Source: Timonella corticicola
GTDB lineage: Bacteria; Actinomycetota; Actinomycetes; Actinomycetales; Cellulomonadaceae
DNA: 64,000 bases
Assembly: GCF_042683685.1 (NCBI RefSeq)
Contig: NZ_JBHUOP010000004.1
Span: 434,001-498,000 of the forward strand
Direction of reading: 5' to 3'
A program made the translations under genes and the position numbers. Below the pieces are notes generated by a model. That model was not told where the DNA came from. It worked only from the letters and a program-made list of their open reading frames with translations, and ran no database searches. Positions 43,326-53,055 of this stretch are shown piece after piece (position 1 is the stretch's first letter; every line of letters begins with the position of its first letter).

Positions 43326-44963
43326 TTGAGACTTATGAGTTCGCAAGAAGACCTGTTGCGGCCGCTCGAGGCCCCGGCTGTTCCGCTGAGAGATCTGCTG
43401 GTTGGTGCCAGCGTTCAGGTGGTGTCGCCGCATGCGCTGATCGACGAGACGATCGTTTCGGGTCTGACCGTCAATTCCCGGCAGGTCGTCTCGGGAGACG
43501 TGTTCGTTGCGTTGGCTGGTTTGAAGGCACACGGCGCGCGTTTTGCTGCCAGTGCCGTTGCGCAGGGCGCAAGTGTGATCCTGACCGATCACGCGGGTGT
43601 TCAGGTTCTCGCTGAACAGGATTTTGGTGATTCTGCTCCGGTGATTGTTCAGGGACCACAGGGCGATCTTCTCCGCGGCGAGATGGCGCAGTGGGCGAGC
43701 CGCATTTACGGAGCCCCTTCGCAGCGGCTTTCAGTGTCGGGGCTGACCGGCACCAATGGAAAGACCACCACCGCTTTCTTCTTGGATGCGATTCACCGCT
43801 GGGTGGGGGAGCGCACGGCCCTTTTGGGAACTGTCGAGATGCGGCTCGCGGACATTGCCGTCCCATCCACGCGCACAACCGTTGAGTCGCCTGTGCTGCA
43901 GGGGTTCTTCTCGCGGTGTGTTCAGGAGGGCATCGATCACGTGACGATGGAGGTGTCATCGCATGCGCTCGCGTTGGCTCGGGTGGATGGCACGCGCTTC
44001 GGGGTTGTCGGGTTCACCAACCTGCAGCATGACCATCTGGATTTCCACCACACGATGGATGAGTACTTTGAGGCGAAGGCTTCACTGTTCTCTCCTGGTT
44101 TCGCTGCGCACGGTGTTGTGGTGGCCGACGACAAATGGGGACGCAAACTGGCCGTGGAAGCTGCTGTTCCAGTGGACTCCATCACGACGAGACTATGTGA
44201 CGAACCGCTGTTTGACGCCGATTGGCGGGTCACCCGCACAGGGCTTTCGCGTGACGGACTTGGCGTGGATTTCACGCTCACGCACAGGCAAGGCGAGCAG
44301 ATTGAGTCACATTCCCCACTACTTGGCGCGGTGAACGTGTCGAATGCCGCCCTCGCGACTGTCATGGCGCTGCGACAGGGAGTCAGCCCTGAGCAGATCA
44401 GGTTGGGCCTGCAGCACCTTGCTATCGTTCCCGGGCGTATGGAAGTGGTGTCCCAGCCAGGTCAACCGCTGACCATCGTTGACTACGCGCACACGGCTGA
44501 GGCGCTCGAATTTGCGCTCGACTCGCTGCGCACCACACATCACATGGACGGGGTTGGCAGACTTATCGTTGTGTTTGGCGCGGCAGGGGACCGTGACGCA
44601 AGCAAACGCCCCTTCATGGGCGCGGTGGCTGGCGAATATGCTGATGTTATCTATGTGACCGACGACGATCCGTACTCGGAGGACCCCGCCAAGATTTGCG
44701 ACGAGGTGGCGGCCGGGGTATTTATGTCACCTCGGTTTGCCGCACTCAGCGAGGCGGAACAGCATGAGCGCCTCTTTGTCGTATCGCCGCGCGAGGAGGC
44801 CATTGCCGCCGCGATAGCCAGTGCCCGTCTCGAAGACACGGTCTTGATTGCCGGTCGGGGACATGAGTTGATCCAAGACTTGGACGGATATCAGCATGAG
44901 TTGGATGATCGTGTGTTTGCTCGTGCGCGGCTGGCAGAATATGAAGCGGTGGATGAAATGTGA
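43326..44963 (+). CDS. murE: UDP-MurNAc-dipeptide ligase MurE
   Basis: MurE adds the third residue of the peptidoglycan stem peptide. The 545-residue enzyme has the ATP loop TGTNGKTTT at about 141-149, NLQHDHLDFH, and KASLF with the carbamylated Lys. The amino-acid selectivity motif reads DDPYSED at about 447-453, not the DNPR of meso-DAP enzymes, pointing to L-lysine or ornithine. GAAGGA lies 5 nt before a TTG at 43326; ATG 43335 is the alternative. It is 92 bp after ftsI. Confidence 0.95.
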   Translation: MRLMSSQEDLLRPLEAPAVPLRDLLVGASVQVVSPHALIDETIVSGLTVNSRQVVSGDVFVALAGLKAHGARFAASAVAQGASVILTDHAGVQVLAEQDFGDSAPVIVQGPQGDLLRGEMAQWASRIYGAPSQRLSVSGLTGTNGKTTTAFFLDAIHRWVGERTALLGTVEMRLADIAVPSTRTTVESPVLQGFFSRCVQEGIDHVTMEVSSHALALARVDGTRFGVVGFTNLQHDHLDFHHTMDEYFEAKASLFSPGFAAHGVVVADDKWGRKLAVEAAVPVDSITTRLCDEPLFDADWRVTRTGLSRDGLGVDFTLTHRQGEQIESHSPLLGAVNVSNAALATVMALRQGVSPEQIRLGLQHLAIVPGRMEVVSQPGQPLTIVDYAHTAEALEFALDSLRTTHHMDGVGRLIVVFGAAGDRDASKRPFMGAVAGEYADVIYVTDDDPYSEDPAKICDEVAAGVFMSPRFAALSEAEQHERLFVVSPREEAIAAAIASARLEDTVLIAGRGHELIQDLDGYQHELDDRVFARARLAEYEAVDEM

Positions 44964-45218
44964 ATGTGCGGTATGACATTCACTGTTAGGGCTGCTAACC
45001 GGCTATTTGGTCCCCCAATAGGTGGTTCAATAGATAGGTTGCAGTTCCAGGGCAGCGGTTCAAGTTCGGATCTATATGGATCACGGACCATCGTGGCTGC
45101 TCGTAGGTGCAGTGCGCATTGCGGCGCTACGCCAGACAAAACCGAACAGGCGCGTGGCTCATCGTGGTTTGCGATGAACCACCGCAGGTATCCAGACAAG
45201 ATCAGGAGTGGCCGGAAA
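44964..45218. other. Gap between murE and murF
   Basis: The murF frame is open through these 255 bp, but the translation does not resemble MurF and no MurF needs it. A small inverted repeat, GTGAATGT at 44960-44967 with ACATTCAC at 44976-44983, straddles the murE stop. The gap may hold a promoter for murF. Confidence 0.45.
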
Positions 45219-46613
45219 GTGTTGTCCGCGGAGCTCATAGCTTCTGTAACAGGTGGCAGGTTGGATGCCGATCCATCCATCAGTGTGACCGGTGGTGTCT
45301 TCATTGACTCACGTCAGGTCGAGCCAGGATCGCTCTTTGTAGCGCTACGCGGTGACAACAGCGACGGGCATGACTTCGCTCAGGCTGCCGTGGACTCCGG
45401 GGCTGTTCTCGTGCTCGCGCAGCGCGCCATCGATGGTGTTCCCACGGTGATCGTGGACAATGTGCAACGGGCGCTTGGACGGGTCGCACAGGCACACCTC
45501 GCCGCCTTGCGGGAGCACCGGGATCTCAAGGTGGTTGGCATTACTGGCTCCGCCGGCAAGACCACCACGAAGGACTTGATCGGACAGGTGCTTTCCACGC
45601 ACGGTGAGACGATCTTCCCCGCGGGCTCGTTCAACAATGAGCTCGGCTTGCCGTTGACCGTTCTCCAGGCGACGCCTGACACCCAGTACCTGGTCCTTGA
45701 GATGGGTGCGGACGCGCACGGCGATCTGACCTATCTCACGGATATCGCACCTGTGGACGCCGCAGTTGTTTTGATCGTTGGGAACGCGCACTTAGGCGGC
45801 TTCGGCGGCACGCTGGACGATGTTGCGCGTGCTAAGTCGGAAATTGTCGCGGGCGTGCGCAGTGGCGGAACCGTGGTCCTGAACGCCGATGACCTACGTG
45901 TCAGCGCTATGCGCGAGAAGGCGACCGAACAGGTTATGACCTTCGGTTGTGTTCGCGACACCACTTTCCAGGCAACCGACACGGCGCTCGATGCCCTTGG
46001 ACGTATCAGTTTTACCGTGACGGATTCCCGCACCGGGGAAGAGGCTCGTGTGGAATTGAAACTCGTCGGCGAGCATCACCTGACGAATGCGCTGGCCGCT
46101 ATCGCAGCTACGAACGCCTTGGGCATCTCCTTGAGCGATGCTGTCCACACCATCAACAGTTCTTCAGCACTCAGCCCGCACCGTATGGCGGTCACCGAGC
46201 GCGCCGACGGTGTCACGATCATCGATGACGCCTACAACGCCAACCCAGACTCGATGCGCGCCGCACTCAAGGCACTCGCTGCGATTGCTGGACGGAAACG
46301 ACGTACGATTGCTGTTCTTGGTGAAATGCTTGAGCTTGGTCCCGATTCGCGGGATCGGCACGACGACATAGGTCGCCTTGTGGTTCGGCTCAACATCAAC
46401 CTGCTTGTCGTGGTGGGCAAGGGAGCCTCGGGCTTCGCTGACGGCGCATTGCAAGAGGGTTCGTGGGGGGACGAGGTTGTCTCCGTTGACACGATCGACG
46501 AGGCAGAGGAGCTCCTGAGCCAGACTCTGCAAGACGGTGATGTCGTGCTCGTGAAGTCTTCTAGGGATTCGGGCCTGTTGCACTTGGCAGACCGACTGGT
46601 CGGAAAGGAATAA
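45219..46613 (+). CDS. murF: UDP-MurNAc-tripeptide D-Ala-D-Ala ligase MurF
   Basis: MurF adds D-Ala-D-Ala to complete the stem peptide. From GTG 45219 the product has 464 residues, the family's normal length. It begins LSAELIASVTGGRL and includes VFIDSRQVEPGSLFVAL, the ATP loop TGSAGKTTTKD near residue 109, NNELGLPLTVL, and DDAYNANPDSMRAAL. An AGGAG site lies 10 nt before the GTG. The in-frame extension back to 44964 is rejected. Confidence 0.95.
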   Translation: MLSAELIASVTGGRLDADPSISVTGGVFIDSRQVEPGSLFVALRGDNSDGHDFAQAAVDSGAVLVLAQRAIDGVPTVIVDNVQRALGRVAQAHLAALREHRDLKVVGITGSAGKTTTKDLIGQVLSTHGETIFPAGSFNNELGLPLTVLQATPDTQYLVLEMGADAHGDLTYLTDIAPVDAAVVLIVGNAHLGGFGGTLDDVARAKSEIVAGVRSGGTVVLNADDLRVSAMREKATEQVMTFGCVRDTTFQATDTALDALGRISFTVTDSRTGEEARVELKLVGEHHLTNALAAIAATNALGISLSDAVHTINSSSALSPHRMAVTERADGVTIIDDAYNANPDSMRAALKALAAIAGRKRRTIAVLGEMLELGPDSRDRHDDIGRLVVRLNINLLVVVGKGASGFADGALQEGSWGDEVVSVDTIDEAEELLSQTLQDGDVVLVKSSRDSGLLHLADRLVGKE

Positions 46614-46619
46614 GAACTG

Positions 46620-47705
46620 ATGATTGCAGTTCTGGTGTCGGGTGCGGTTGCGCTCATTGTTTCCCTTGTGGGCACCCCCATGCTGATCAAGTTGCTGGTC
46701 CACAAGAATTACGGCCAGTTCATCCGTCAGGATGGTCCTGCCGCCCACCTCACCAAGCGTGGTACGCCCACGATGGGTGGAATCGTCATCATCGCAGCGA
46801 CACTGTGCGGGTGGATTGCCTCCTTTTTCGTGCAGGGTAGGCTTCCGACCGCATCAGCAGTGCTGCTTGTCTTCCTGATGGTCGGGATGGGGTTTGTCGG
46901 ATTTCTCGATGACTACATCAAGATCTCAAAGGAGCGCTCACTGGGTCTCTCGCCGCGCGGGAAGATCATTGGGCAAGGCATCGTGGGTATTGCCTTTGCG
47001 ATCCTGGCGCTACAGTTCGAGAATCGAAATGGTCTGACACCAGCATCAACCAGGATCTCATTCATTCGCGACACGAACTTCGACCTTGCGTTTGCGGGTA
47101 GCGTGGTTGGCTTGATCTTGTTTGTGGTCTGGGCGAACTTCCTGCTCACCGCATGGTCAAATGCCGTGAACCTGACCGATGGGCTCGATGGTCTTGCCAC
47201 CGGCGTCTCCCTCGTGGTGTTCGCCGCGTACACCCTGATCGCGATTTTCCAGTCGAACCAGCACTGCTCGATCGCGGTGGTCACCGATAGTTGCTACAAC
47301 ACCCGTGACCCACTAGGCCTCGCGATCGTGACCGCAGCGATCGTTGGCGCGCTGTTCGGTTTCCTGTGGTGGAACGGATCACCAGCGCAGATCTTCATGG
47401 GGGACACGGGTTCGCTTGCCCTTGGTGCGGCACTCGCAGGTCTGTCGATCCTCACTCGTACCGAGTTCCTTGCAGTCATCCTCGGTGGTCTCTTCGTGAT
47501 CATCGTTCTTTCGGATGTCATCCAAATCGGTTTCTTCAAGGCGACCGGTAAACGAGTGTTCAAGATGGCACCGCTACATCACCACTTTGAGCTTTCTGGC
47601 TGGGGCGAAGTCACGATCGTCATCCGCTTCTGGATCATCTCTGGACTCTTTGTCGTCGCAGGCCTCGGAATCTTCTACTTCGAGTGGGTGGGGGCAGGAC
47701 GCTAG
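46620..47705 (+). CDS. mraY: Phospho-MurNAc-pentapeptide transferase MraY
   Basis: MraY makes lipid I by moving the UDP-linked precursor onto undecaprenyl phosphate. The 361-residue membrane protein has about ten hydrophobic segments, the catalytic FLDDYIKI near residue 97, NAVNLTDGLDGLA, and the GDTGSLALG and MAPLHHHFELSGW signatures. It starts 6 nt after murF, and its stop overlaps the murD start by one base. Confidence 0.98.
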   Translation: MIAVLVSGAVALIVSLVGTPMLIKLLVHKNYGQFIRQDGPAAHLTKRGTPTMGGIVIIAATLCGWIASFFVQGRLPTASAVLLVFLMVGMGFVGFLDDYIKISKERSLGLSPRGKIIGQGIVGIAFAILALQFENRNGLTPASTRISFIRDTNFDLAFAGSVVGLILFVVWANFLLTAWSNAVNLTDGLDGLATGVSLVVFAAYTLIAIFQSNQHCSIAVVTDSCYNTRDPLGLAIVTAAIVGALFGFLWWNGSPAQIFMGDTGSLALGAALAGLSILTRTEFLAVILGGLFVIIVLSDVIQIGFFKATGKRVFKMAPLHHHFELSGWGEVTIVIRFWIISGLFVVAGLGIFYFEWVGAGR

Positions 47706-49195
47706 TGCTGGTCCAACCTGTCGCAGACAAGAGGATTCTGGTTCTTGGGCTGGGCGTAACCGGTCAGGCCGTGGTCGCCGCACTGGGCCAGCTCAGCGGT
47801 ACTCAGGCAGCGCGAGAGGTCACCTCGCTTGACTCGCGTAACCCGGATGCCACGTACAGCGATCCCGAGCAGATCCATCTCGAGTCCGTTGACCTGATTA
47901 TCGCCTCCCCAGGGTGGCCTCCCCACTCACCGATCCTCACCCAAGCCACCGATCGGGACGTTCCGGTGTGGAGCGAGATCGAACTCGCGTGGCGACTGCG
48001 TGTTGAACGCAGCGCCGGTGGTTTCGCGCCGTGGGTCGGTGTTACAGGCACGAATGGCAAGACCACCACGATCGGTATGGTCGCCTCGATCCTTCAGGCA
48101 GACGGACGAAACGCTGTTGCCGTGGGTAACGTGGGGCGTCCAGTCATTGAGGTGGCCCGTGACCCAGACGTCGACGTGGTTGCGCTCGAACTGTCCAGCT
48201 TTCAACTTCACTTCACGCATACCCTGGCGCTTGACGCGGCAGCGGTCTTGAACATCGCACCCGATCACATCGACTGGCACGGCAGTTATACGGAGTATGC
48301 GCGTGCCAAGGGCAAGATCTACGAGCACGTTAAAACCGCCTGCGTGTACAACGTACAGGATGGACAGACGCGCACGCTGGTAGAGAACGCCGATGTCGCA
48401 GAGGGCGCGCGCGCCGTGGGATTCACACTTGGGTCGCCTAGGCGCAGCGAATGCGGTCTGGTCGAAGACGTTCTCGTGGATCGTGCCTTCCACATGGACT
48501 TTGGTAATCCACTCCGACACCAGAACGCGGCTGAACTTGGCACACTCGCCGACCTGGAACACCTGGGGGCAGGGGGGACACTCCCTCCGCATATCGTCTC
48601 CAATGCACTTGCGGCAGCGGCTCTCACCCGTGCGATTGGTGTCTCCCAGTCGGCGGTTCGAGAGGGATTGAGAAGCTTTTCTCCGGGAGGACACCGAATC
48701 GCAACCGTCGTATCGACTCCCGTCGATGGTGGGGAAATCCACTTCGTGGACGATTCCAAGGCAACCAATGCCCATGCGGCTGCCGCCTCACTGGCCACCT
48801 TCCAGGATTCCTCAGTGGTGTGGATCGCGGGTGGGCTTGCGAAGGGCGCGCAGTTCGACGAGTTGATCCGTGGCGCTGCGGAAAAGCTGCGTTCAGTGGT
48901 ACTGATTGGCGTGGACCCGCAACCTCTGTCCGACGCGTTGGCCGTGTACGCTCCGCAGGTTCCGGTGCACCGGGTTCAACCGACCGACAAAGCCGGGAAG
49001 GCATGGACGGGAGCCGAGATCATGGTGCGCGCGGTCGAGTATGCGGCGCGCATGGCACAGGCAGGGGACACCGTGCTGATGGCGCCAGCGTGCGCATCCA
49101 TGGACCAGTTCACCTCGTATGCAGAGCGTGGCGATGCCTTCGCGAGCGCTGCCCGTTTGTATGCTGGGCAGGTAGCGGATAACGCGAAACGGTAG
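47705..49195 (+). CDS. murD: UDP-MurNAc-L-alanine D-glutamate ligase MurD
   Basis: MurD adds D-Glu as the second stem residue. From GTG 47705 the product has 496 residues. It begins with a nucleotide-binding strand (RILVLGLGVTGQAV) and has the ATP loop GVTGTNGKTTT near residue 110, NIAPDHIDWHGS, and VDDSKATN, HRIATV and LMAPACASMDQF in the C-terminal domain. AGGA lies 5 nt before the GTG, which overlaps the mraY stop (TAGTG). Earlier in-frame starts overlap mraY further and are less likely. Confidence 0.96.
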   Translation: MLVQPVADKRILVLGLGVTGQAVVAALGQLSGTQAAREVTSLDSRNPDATYSDPEQIHLESVDLIIASPGWPPHSPILTQATDRDVPVWSEIELAWRLRVERSAGGFAPWVGVTGTNGKTTTIGMVASILQADGRNAVAVGNVGRPVIEVARDPDVDVVALELSSFQLHFTHTLALDAAAVLNIAPDHIDWHGSYTEYARAKGKIYEHVKTACVYNVQDGQTRTLVENADVAEGARAVGFTLGSPRRSECGLVEDVLVDRAFHMDFGNPLRHQNAAELGTLADLEHLGAGGTLPPHIVSNALAAAALTRAIGVSQSAVREGLRSFSPGGHRIATVVSTPVDGGEIHFVDDSKATNAHAAAASLATFQDSSVVWIAGGLAKGAQFDELIRGAAEKLRSVVLIGVDPQPLSDALAVYAPQVPVHRVQPTDKAGKAWTGAEIMVRAVEYAARMAQAGDTVLMAPACASMDQFTSYAERGDAFASAARLYAGQVADNAKR

Positions 49196-49204
49196 GACTG
49201 GATC

Positions 49205-50464
49205 ATGAGCACAGTGCGCAGAATCGATGAGCCGCGCGCAGCGCGAAAGTTCAGTTGGGCAGGAGTCTGGAACTCCGCAACCACCAGTTACTACCTCGTG
49301 CTGGGTGCCACAATTGCTCTCGTCGTGCTTGGCCTGATCATGGTTCTGTCGAGTTCGTTCGTGGAATCTCTTGGACGTGGGCGCGGGGCCTACTATCTGT
49401 TCTCGCGCCAAGCAATCTTCGCGGTGGTTGGCACGATCGGCCTCATCGTTGCCATGCATGTCAAGATCAGCGTTTACAAACGTTTGGCCTGGCTGATCGT
49501 AGCGCTCTCGTTTGCGCTTCAAATGGTCGTGTTCATCATCCCGCACGACGGCGGCGAGGTATACGGAAACAAGAACTGGATTCCGCTCCCCGGAGGCGCC
49601 TCAATCCAACCGTCGGAGTTCATGAAACTTGCTCTCGCGGTGTTCCTTGGGACGGTCGTGGCGCGGAAATTGGCTTCCGCCAAGGAATGGCTGCACGTCA
49701 TGATCCCGACCGTTCCGGTCGTTGCGGTTGGGATAGGACTGGTCATGCTTGGTCGTGACCTCGGCACGGTACTTGTTCTGATAGCCACTGTAGCTGGGTG
49801 TTACTTTGTGGCCGGACTACCGTGGCGTTGGATCGGTACAGTTGCCGTCGTTGCAGGCCTCGGGGTTGCGGCGGCTACAGTTTTGAGTGAGAACCGTTTC
49901 AACCGAGTCTTGGCCACCTATGACTCAGAGTGTACAACCGCAGATCCGCTCTGCTTTCAGGTGCTTCGTGGTCTTGAGGGATTGGGGAGCGGAGGTCTCG
50001 GCGGAGTAGGGCTTGGCGCCGGAGCCGAGAAATGGGCGTACCTGCCTGAAGCGCAGAACGACTTCATCTTCGCGGTCATCGGTGAAGAGGTCGGCTTTCT
50101 TGGCACCACCCTCGTGGTCTTGCTCTTTGGGATCCTCGGGCTTGCGTTTGTCCGCATCATCATGCGGCATCCGGACCCAATGGTGAAGATCACCACGGGT
50201 GGGATCGCTGCGTGGATCATCGGACAGGCAGTCATCAACATGGGCGTGGTGACCCGACTCATCCCGGTGATCGGTGTACCTCTTCCCCTCGTGTCGGCTG
50301 GAGGTTCGGCTCTGGTCGCCACCATGATGGCTCTTGGCGTTGTCCTTGCCTTTGCCAAGGACGAGCCTGGTGCGCGTGAGGCATTTGAGGCGAAGCCCTC
50401 GGTTGTGCGTAAGACGATTGCCGTCATATCCCAGTCCAGCAGCCGACTGAGGTCCAAGAACTAA
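49205..50464 (+). CDS. ftsW: Septal peptidoglycan polymerase FtsW
   Basis: FtsW is the SEDS-family glycosyltransferase that works with FtsI at the septum. The 419-residue protein has about ten membrane helices, the signature NKNWIPLPGGASIQPSEFMKL, GRDLGTVLV, the QNDFIFAVIGEEVGFLG region with its catalytic-site acidic residues, and VGVPLPLVSAGGSAL-like GVPLPLVSAGGSAL. The C-terminal tail is cytoplasmic and basic. It starts 9 nt after murD. Confidence 0.97.
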   Translation: MSTVRRIDEPRAARKFSWAGVWNSATTSYYLVLGATIALVVLGLIMVLSSSFVESLGRGRGAYYLFSRQAIFAVVGTIGLIVAMHVKISVYKRLAWLIVALSFALQMVVFIIPHDGGEVYGNKNWIPLPGGASIQPSEFMKLALAVFLGTVVARKLASAKEWLHVMIPTVPVVAVGIGLVMLGRDLGTVLVLIATVAGCYFVAGLPWRWIGTVAVVAGLGVAAATVLSENRFNRVLATYDSECTTADPLCFQVLRGLEGLGSGGLGGVGLGAGAEKWAYLPEAQNDFIFAVIGEEVGFLGTTLVVLLFGILGLAFVRIIMRHPDPMVKITTGGIAAWIIGQAVINMGVVTRLIPVIGVPLPLVSAGGSALVATMMALGVVLAFAKDEPGAREAFEAKPSVVRKTIAVISQSSSRLRSKN

Positions 50465-50477
50465 AGGAGAAACGAAC

Positions 50478-51608
50478 ATGGCCAGATCGATCGTGCTTGC
50501 TGGTGGGGGAACGGCTGGACATGTCAATCCTCTGCTTGCCGTTGCCCAAGAGGTCAAGAACCGGTATCCCGATGCGACCATCACGATCCTGGGAACCAGT
50601 GAAGGGCTGGAAGCGGACTTGGTTCCGTCCAAGGGCTTTGAGCTCACTGTCATCCCACGCGTACCATTGCCGCGACGGCCAAGCCTCGACTGGCTTCGGC
50701 TGCCCGGAAGGCTACGTGCGGCGCGTCAGGGCGCACACAAGGCTATCGCAACGACGAATGCTCAGGTCGTGGTCGGATTCGGTGGATACGTGTCGACTCC
50801 TGCCTACCTGGCCGCGCGTAAACTCAACGTGCCTGTGGTGGTTCAGGAACAAAACGCGCGTGCTGGTTTGGCGAACAAACTCGGAGCGCGATGGGCTGCT
50901 CGTATTGCGACAACCTTTCCCCAGACACACCTGCCGGGTGCAACGGTGACGGGGCTGCCACTACGAGCGGACATCGCAGCGCTCGTTCAAGAACGGCACA
51001 CTGATCGAACCGGCCTGCGGAAACAGGCTGCAGCAACCCTGGGGCTCGACCCGGAACGCTCAGTCTTGCTGATCACGGGCGGTTCACTCGGTGCACTGAA
51101 AATCAACCAGACGATGGCGCAGGTGGCCCGCGATGTCCTCGCACAGGATGTCCAGGTGCTCCACCTAACCGGTCGAGGGAAGTCCGAGCAGGTGCTCGCG
51201 GATATCGCGCACCTGCCACACCATGTACGAGCTGATTATCACGTCCTCGAGTACCTTGACCAGATGCAGCTCGCCTACGCCGTCGCGGACCTTGTGGTCT
51301 GTCGCAGTGGTGCGGGGACGGTGTGTGAACTTGCCGCGCTTGGACTTCCTGCGGTGTTTGTCCCATTGCCGATAGGCAATGGCGAACAAAAACTGAATGC
51401 CTCCCCCCTGACGGACGCACACGCTGCACTGATCGTCGACAATGAGGCATTCACCCCGCAGTGGGCAAGCAGTACGATCGTCCCACTACTGGCCAACCGG
51501 GACGAACTCGCACGCATGGCCCAGGCTGCCGCCTCGGTCGGACGCCCGCAAGCGACCCAGGACGTGGTTGACATCATCGAGCAGGTAGCAGGGTGGACCC
51601 GTGGCTGA
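50478..51608 (+). CDS. murG: Lipid II synthase MurG
   Basis: MurG transfers GlcNAc to lipid I on the inner membrane face, giving lipid II. The 376-residue GT-B enzyme has the N-terminal glycine loop AGGGTAGHVNP, VGFGGYVSTPAYLAA, QEQNARAGLANK, a second glycine loop LLITGGSLGALKIN, and the UDP-GlcNAc site CRSGAGTVCELAALGLP with GNGEQKLNA. A strong AAAGGAG site precedes the ATG. It overlaps murC by 8 bp. Confidence 0.98.
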   Translation: MARSIVLAGGGTAGHVNPLLAVAQEVKNRYPDATITILGTSEGLEADLVPSKGFELTVIPRVPLPRRPSLDWLRLPGRLRAARQGAHKAIATTNAQVVVGFGGYVSTPAYLAARKLNVPVVVQEQNARAGLANKLGARWAARIATTFPQTHLPGATVTGLPLRADIAALVQERHTDRTGLRKQAAATLGLDPERSVLLITGGSLGALKINQTMAQVARDVLAQDVQVLHLTGRGKSEQVLADIAHLPHHVRADYHVLEYLDQMQLAYAVADLVVCRSGAGTVCELAALGLPAVFVPLPIGNGEQKLNASPLTDAHAALIVDNEAFTPQWASSTIVPLLANRDELARMAQAAASVGRPQATQDVVDIIEQVAGWTRG

Positions 51609-53055
51609 CGTAACCTATGACGACATTGATGCGCTTCTAGCTCCGCAGGAGGCAGGCCCCATCCATTTCATCGGGATTGGAGGTGCGGGGATGTCCGTGC
51701 TTGCGCGGATGTTCTCGACCCTGGGTGTCCAGGTCTCCGGATCGGACGCAAAAGCCAGCGCTGTGACGAGAGCGCTGCAAGCGCAGGGCATCGAAGTGGG
51801 GGTGCCGCAGGCCGCGCACAACATCAACAATCCGAGCACGGTGGTCGTGTCCTCAGCGATTCGTGCTGACAATCCCGAACTCGTCCGTGCGCGGGAAACG
51901 GGTGCACGCATCATTCACCGATCTCAGGCGCTCGCCCTGCTTATGCGAGGGCAGCGTGCCATCGCAGTTGCCGGCGCCCATGGTAAAACCACAACCTCGG
52001 CCATGATTGCAGTCGCAGCAAACGCAGCGGGGACATCCCCAAGTTTTGCGATCGGTGGCTCGGTGCGTACTGCCACCGGTGCCATAGCTGGGGGAGCGGT
52101 CGGGGAGAGCGATGTCCTTGTCGCAGAGGCAGACGAGTCGGACGGCTCATTTCTGAACTACGAACCCTACATTGCAGTGGTCACGAATATTGAGCCGGAT
52201 CACCTTGACCACTATGGTTCCAAAGAAGCCTTTGAACAGGCATTCGTGCAGTTCGCGCAGCGCATCACGCCGACCGGTGTGCTCGTCGCATGTGCGGATG
52301 ACCCTGGGGCACGGGCCCTTGCTGACGAGGTAGCTCGCCAGGGCCGTATCGCGATCACCTATGGACAGGATGGCGATGCGGATCTTTCGATCACAAACCT
52401 GACTCAGATCCCTGGAACCCAACAGGCAACGTTCGATGTGAGTTGGTCAGATGGGATCGTCACCGGGTTTGTGGGCGGTACCGTCCATCTCGAGTTGCAG
52501 GTACCTGGAATCCATAACGCTTTGAACGCGACCGGAGCCTTCGCGGCATTGCTGTTCCTTGGGATCACCCCGGAAGAGGCCGCCCGCGGACTGCATGAGT
52601 TCGTCGGCACGGGGCGTCGATTTGAGGAACGAGGGGTGGTGGACGGCGTGACCGTCGTCGATGACTATGCCCACCATCCAACCGAGGTCGCCGCACTTCT
52701 CAGCGCCGCCCGGGTCAGTGCGGGTGCAGGTCGCGTACTCGTATTGTTCCAGCCTCATCTGTATTCGCGCACTCGGATCTTCGCGGCAGAGTTCGCGAGT
52801 GCGCTCGACCACGCTGACGAGACCGTGCTGACCGCAATCTATGCGGCGCGTGAAGACCATGACCCGGCCACATCGTCGCAAATGATCGCCGAACTGATGC
52901 GTTCCAGCGTCCAGTACGTTCCCGAACGCGAGGCTGCTGCACGTGAGATCGCGCGCCGTGCACGTACCGGAGACCTGATACTCACCGTGGGTGCAGGTGA
53001 CGTGACGGAACTCGGTGACGTTGTCCTCGACGAACTGCAGAAGCTCCGGTCATGA
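51601..53055 (+). CDS. murC: UDP-MurNAc L-alanine ligase MurC
   Basis: MurC adds the first residue, L-Ala, to UDP-MurNAc. The 484-residue enzyme has the nucleotide fold HFIGIGGAGMSVLARM, the ATP loop AGAHGKTTTSAM near residue 122, EADESDGSFL, NIEPDHLDHYGS, VDDYAHHPTEV and FQPHLYSRT. It starts at a GTG inside the end of murG, and its stop overlaps the ftsQ start (ATGA), giving tight coupling. Confidence 0.97.
   Translation: MADVTYDDIDALLAPQEAGPIHFIGIGGAGMSVLARMFSTLGVQVSGSDAKASAVTRALQAQGIEVGVPQAAHNINNPSTVVVSSAIRADNPELVRARETGARIIHRSQALALLMRGQRAIAVAGAHGKTTTSAMIAVAANAAGTSPSFAIGGSVRTATGAIAGGAVGESDVLVAEADESDGSFLNYEPYIAVVTNIEPDHLDHYGSKEAFEQAFVQFAQRITPTGVLVACADDPGARALADEVARQGRIAITYGQDGDADLSITNLTQIPGTQQATFDVSWSDGIVTGFVGGTVHLELQVPGIHNALNATGAFAALLFLGITPEEAARGLHEFVGTGRRFEERGVVDGVTVVDDYAHHPTEVAALLSAARVSAGAGRVLVLFQPHLYSRTRIFAAEFASALDHADETVLTAIYAAREDHDPATSSQMIAELMRSSVQYVPEREAAAREIARRARTGDLILTVGAGDVTELGDVVLDELQKLRS

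Noticed and set aside
44964..45218. 85-residue N-terminal extension of MurF
   Set aside because: The translation has no MurF similarity, and the GTG at 45219 has a good ribosome site and gives the normal length.
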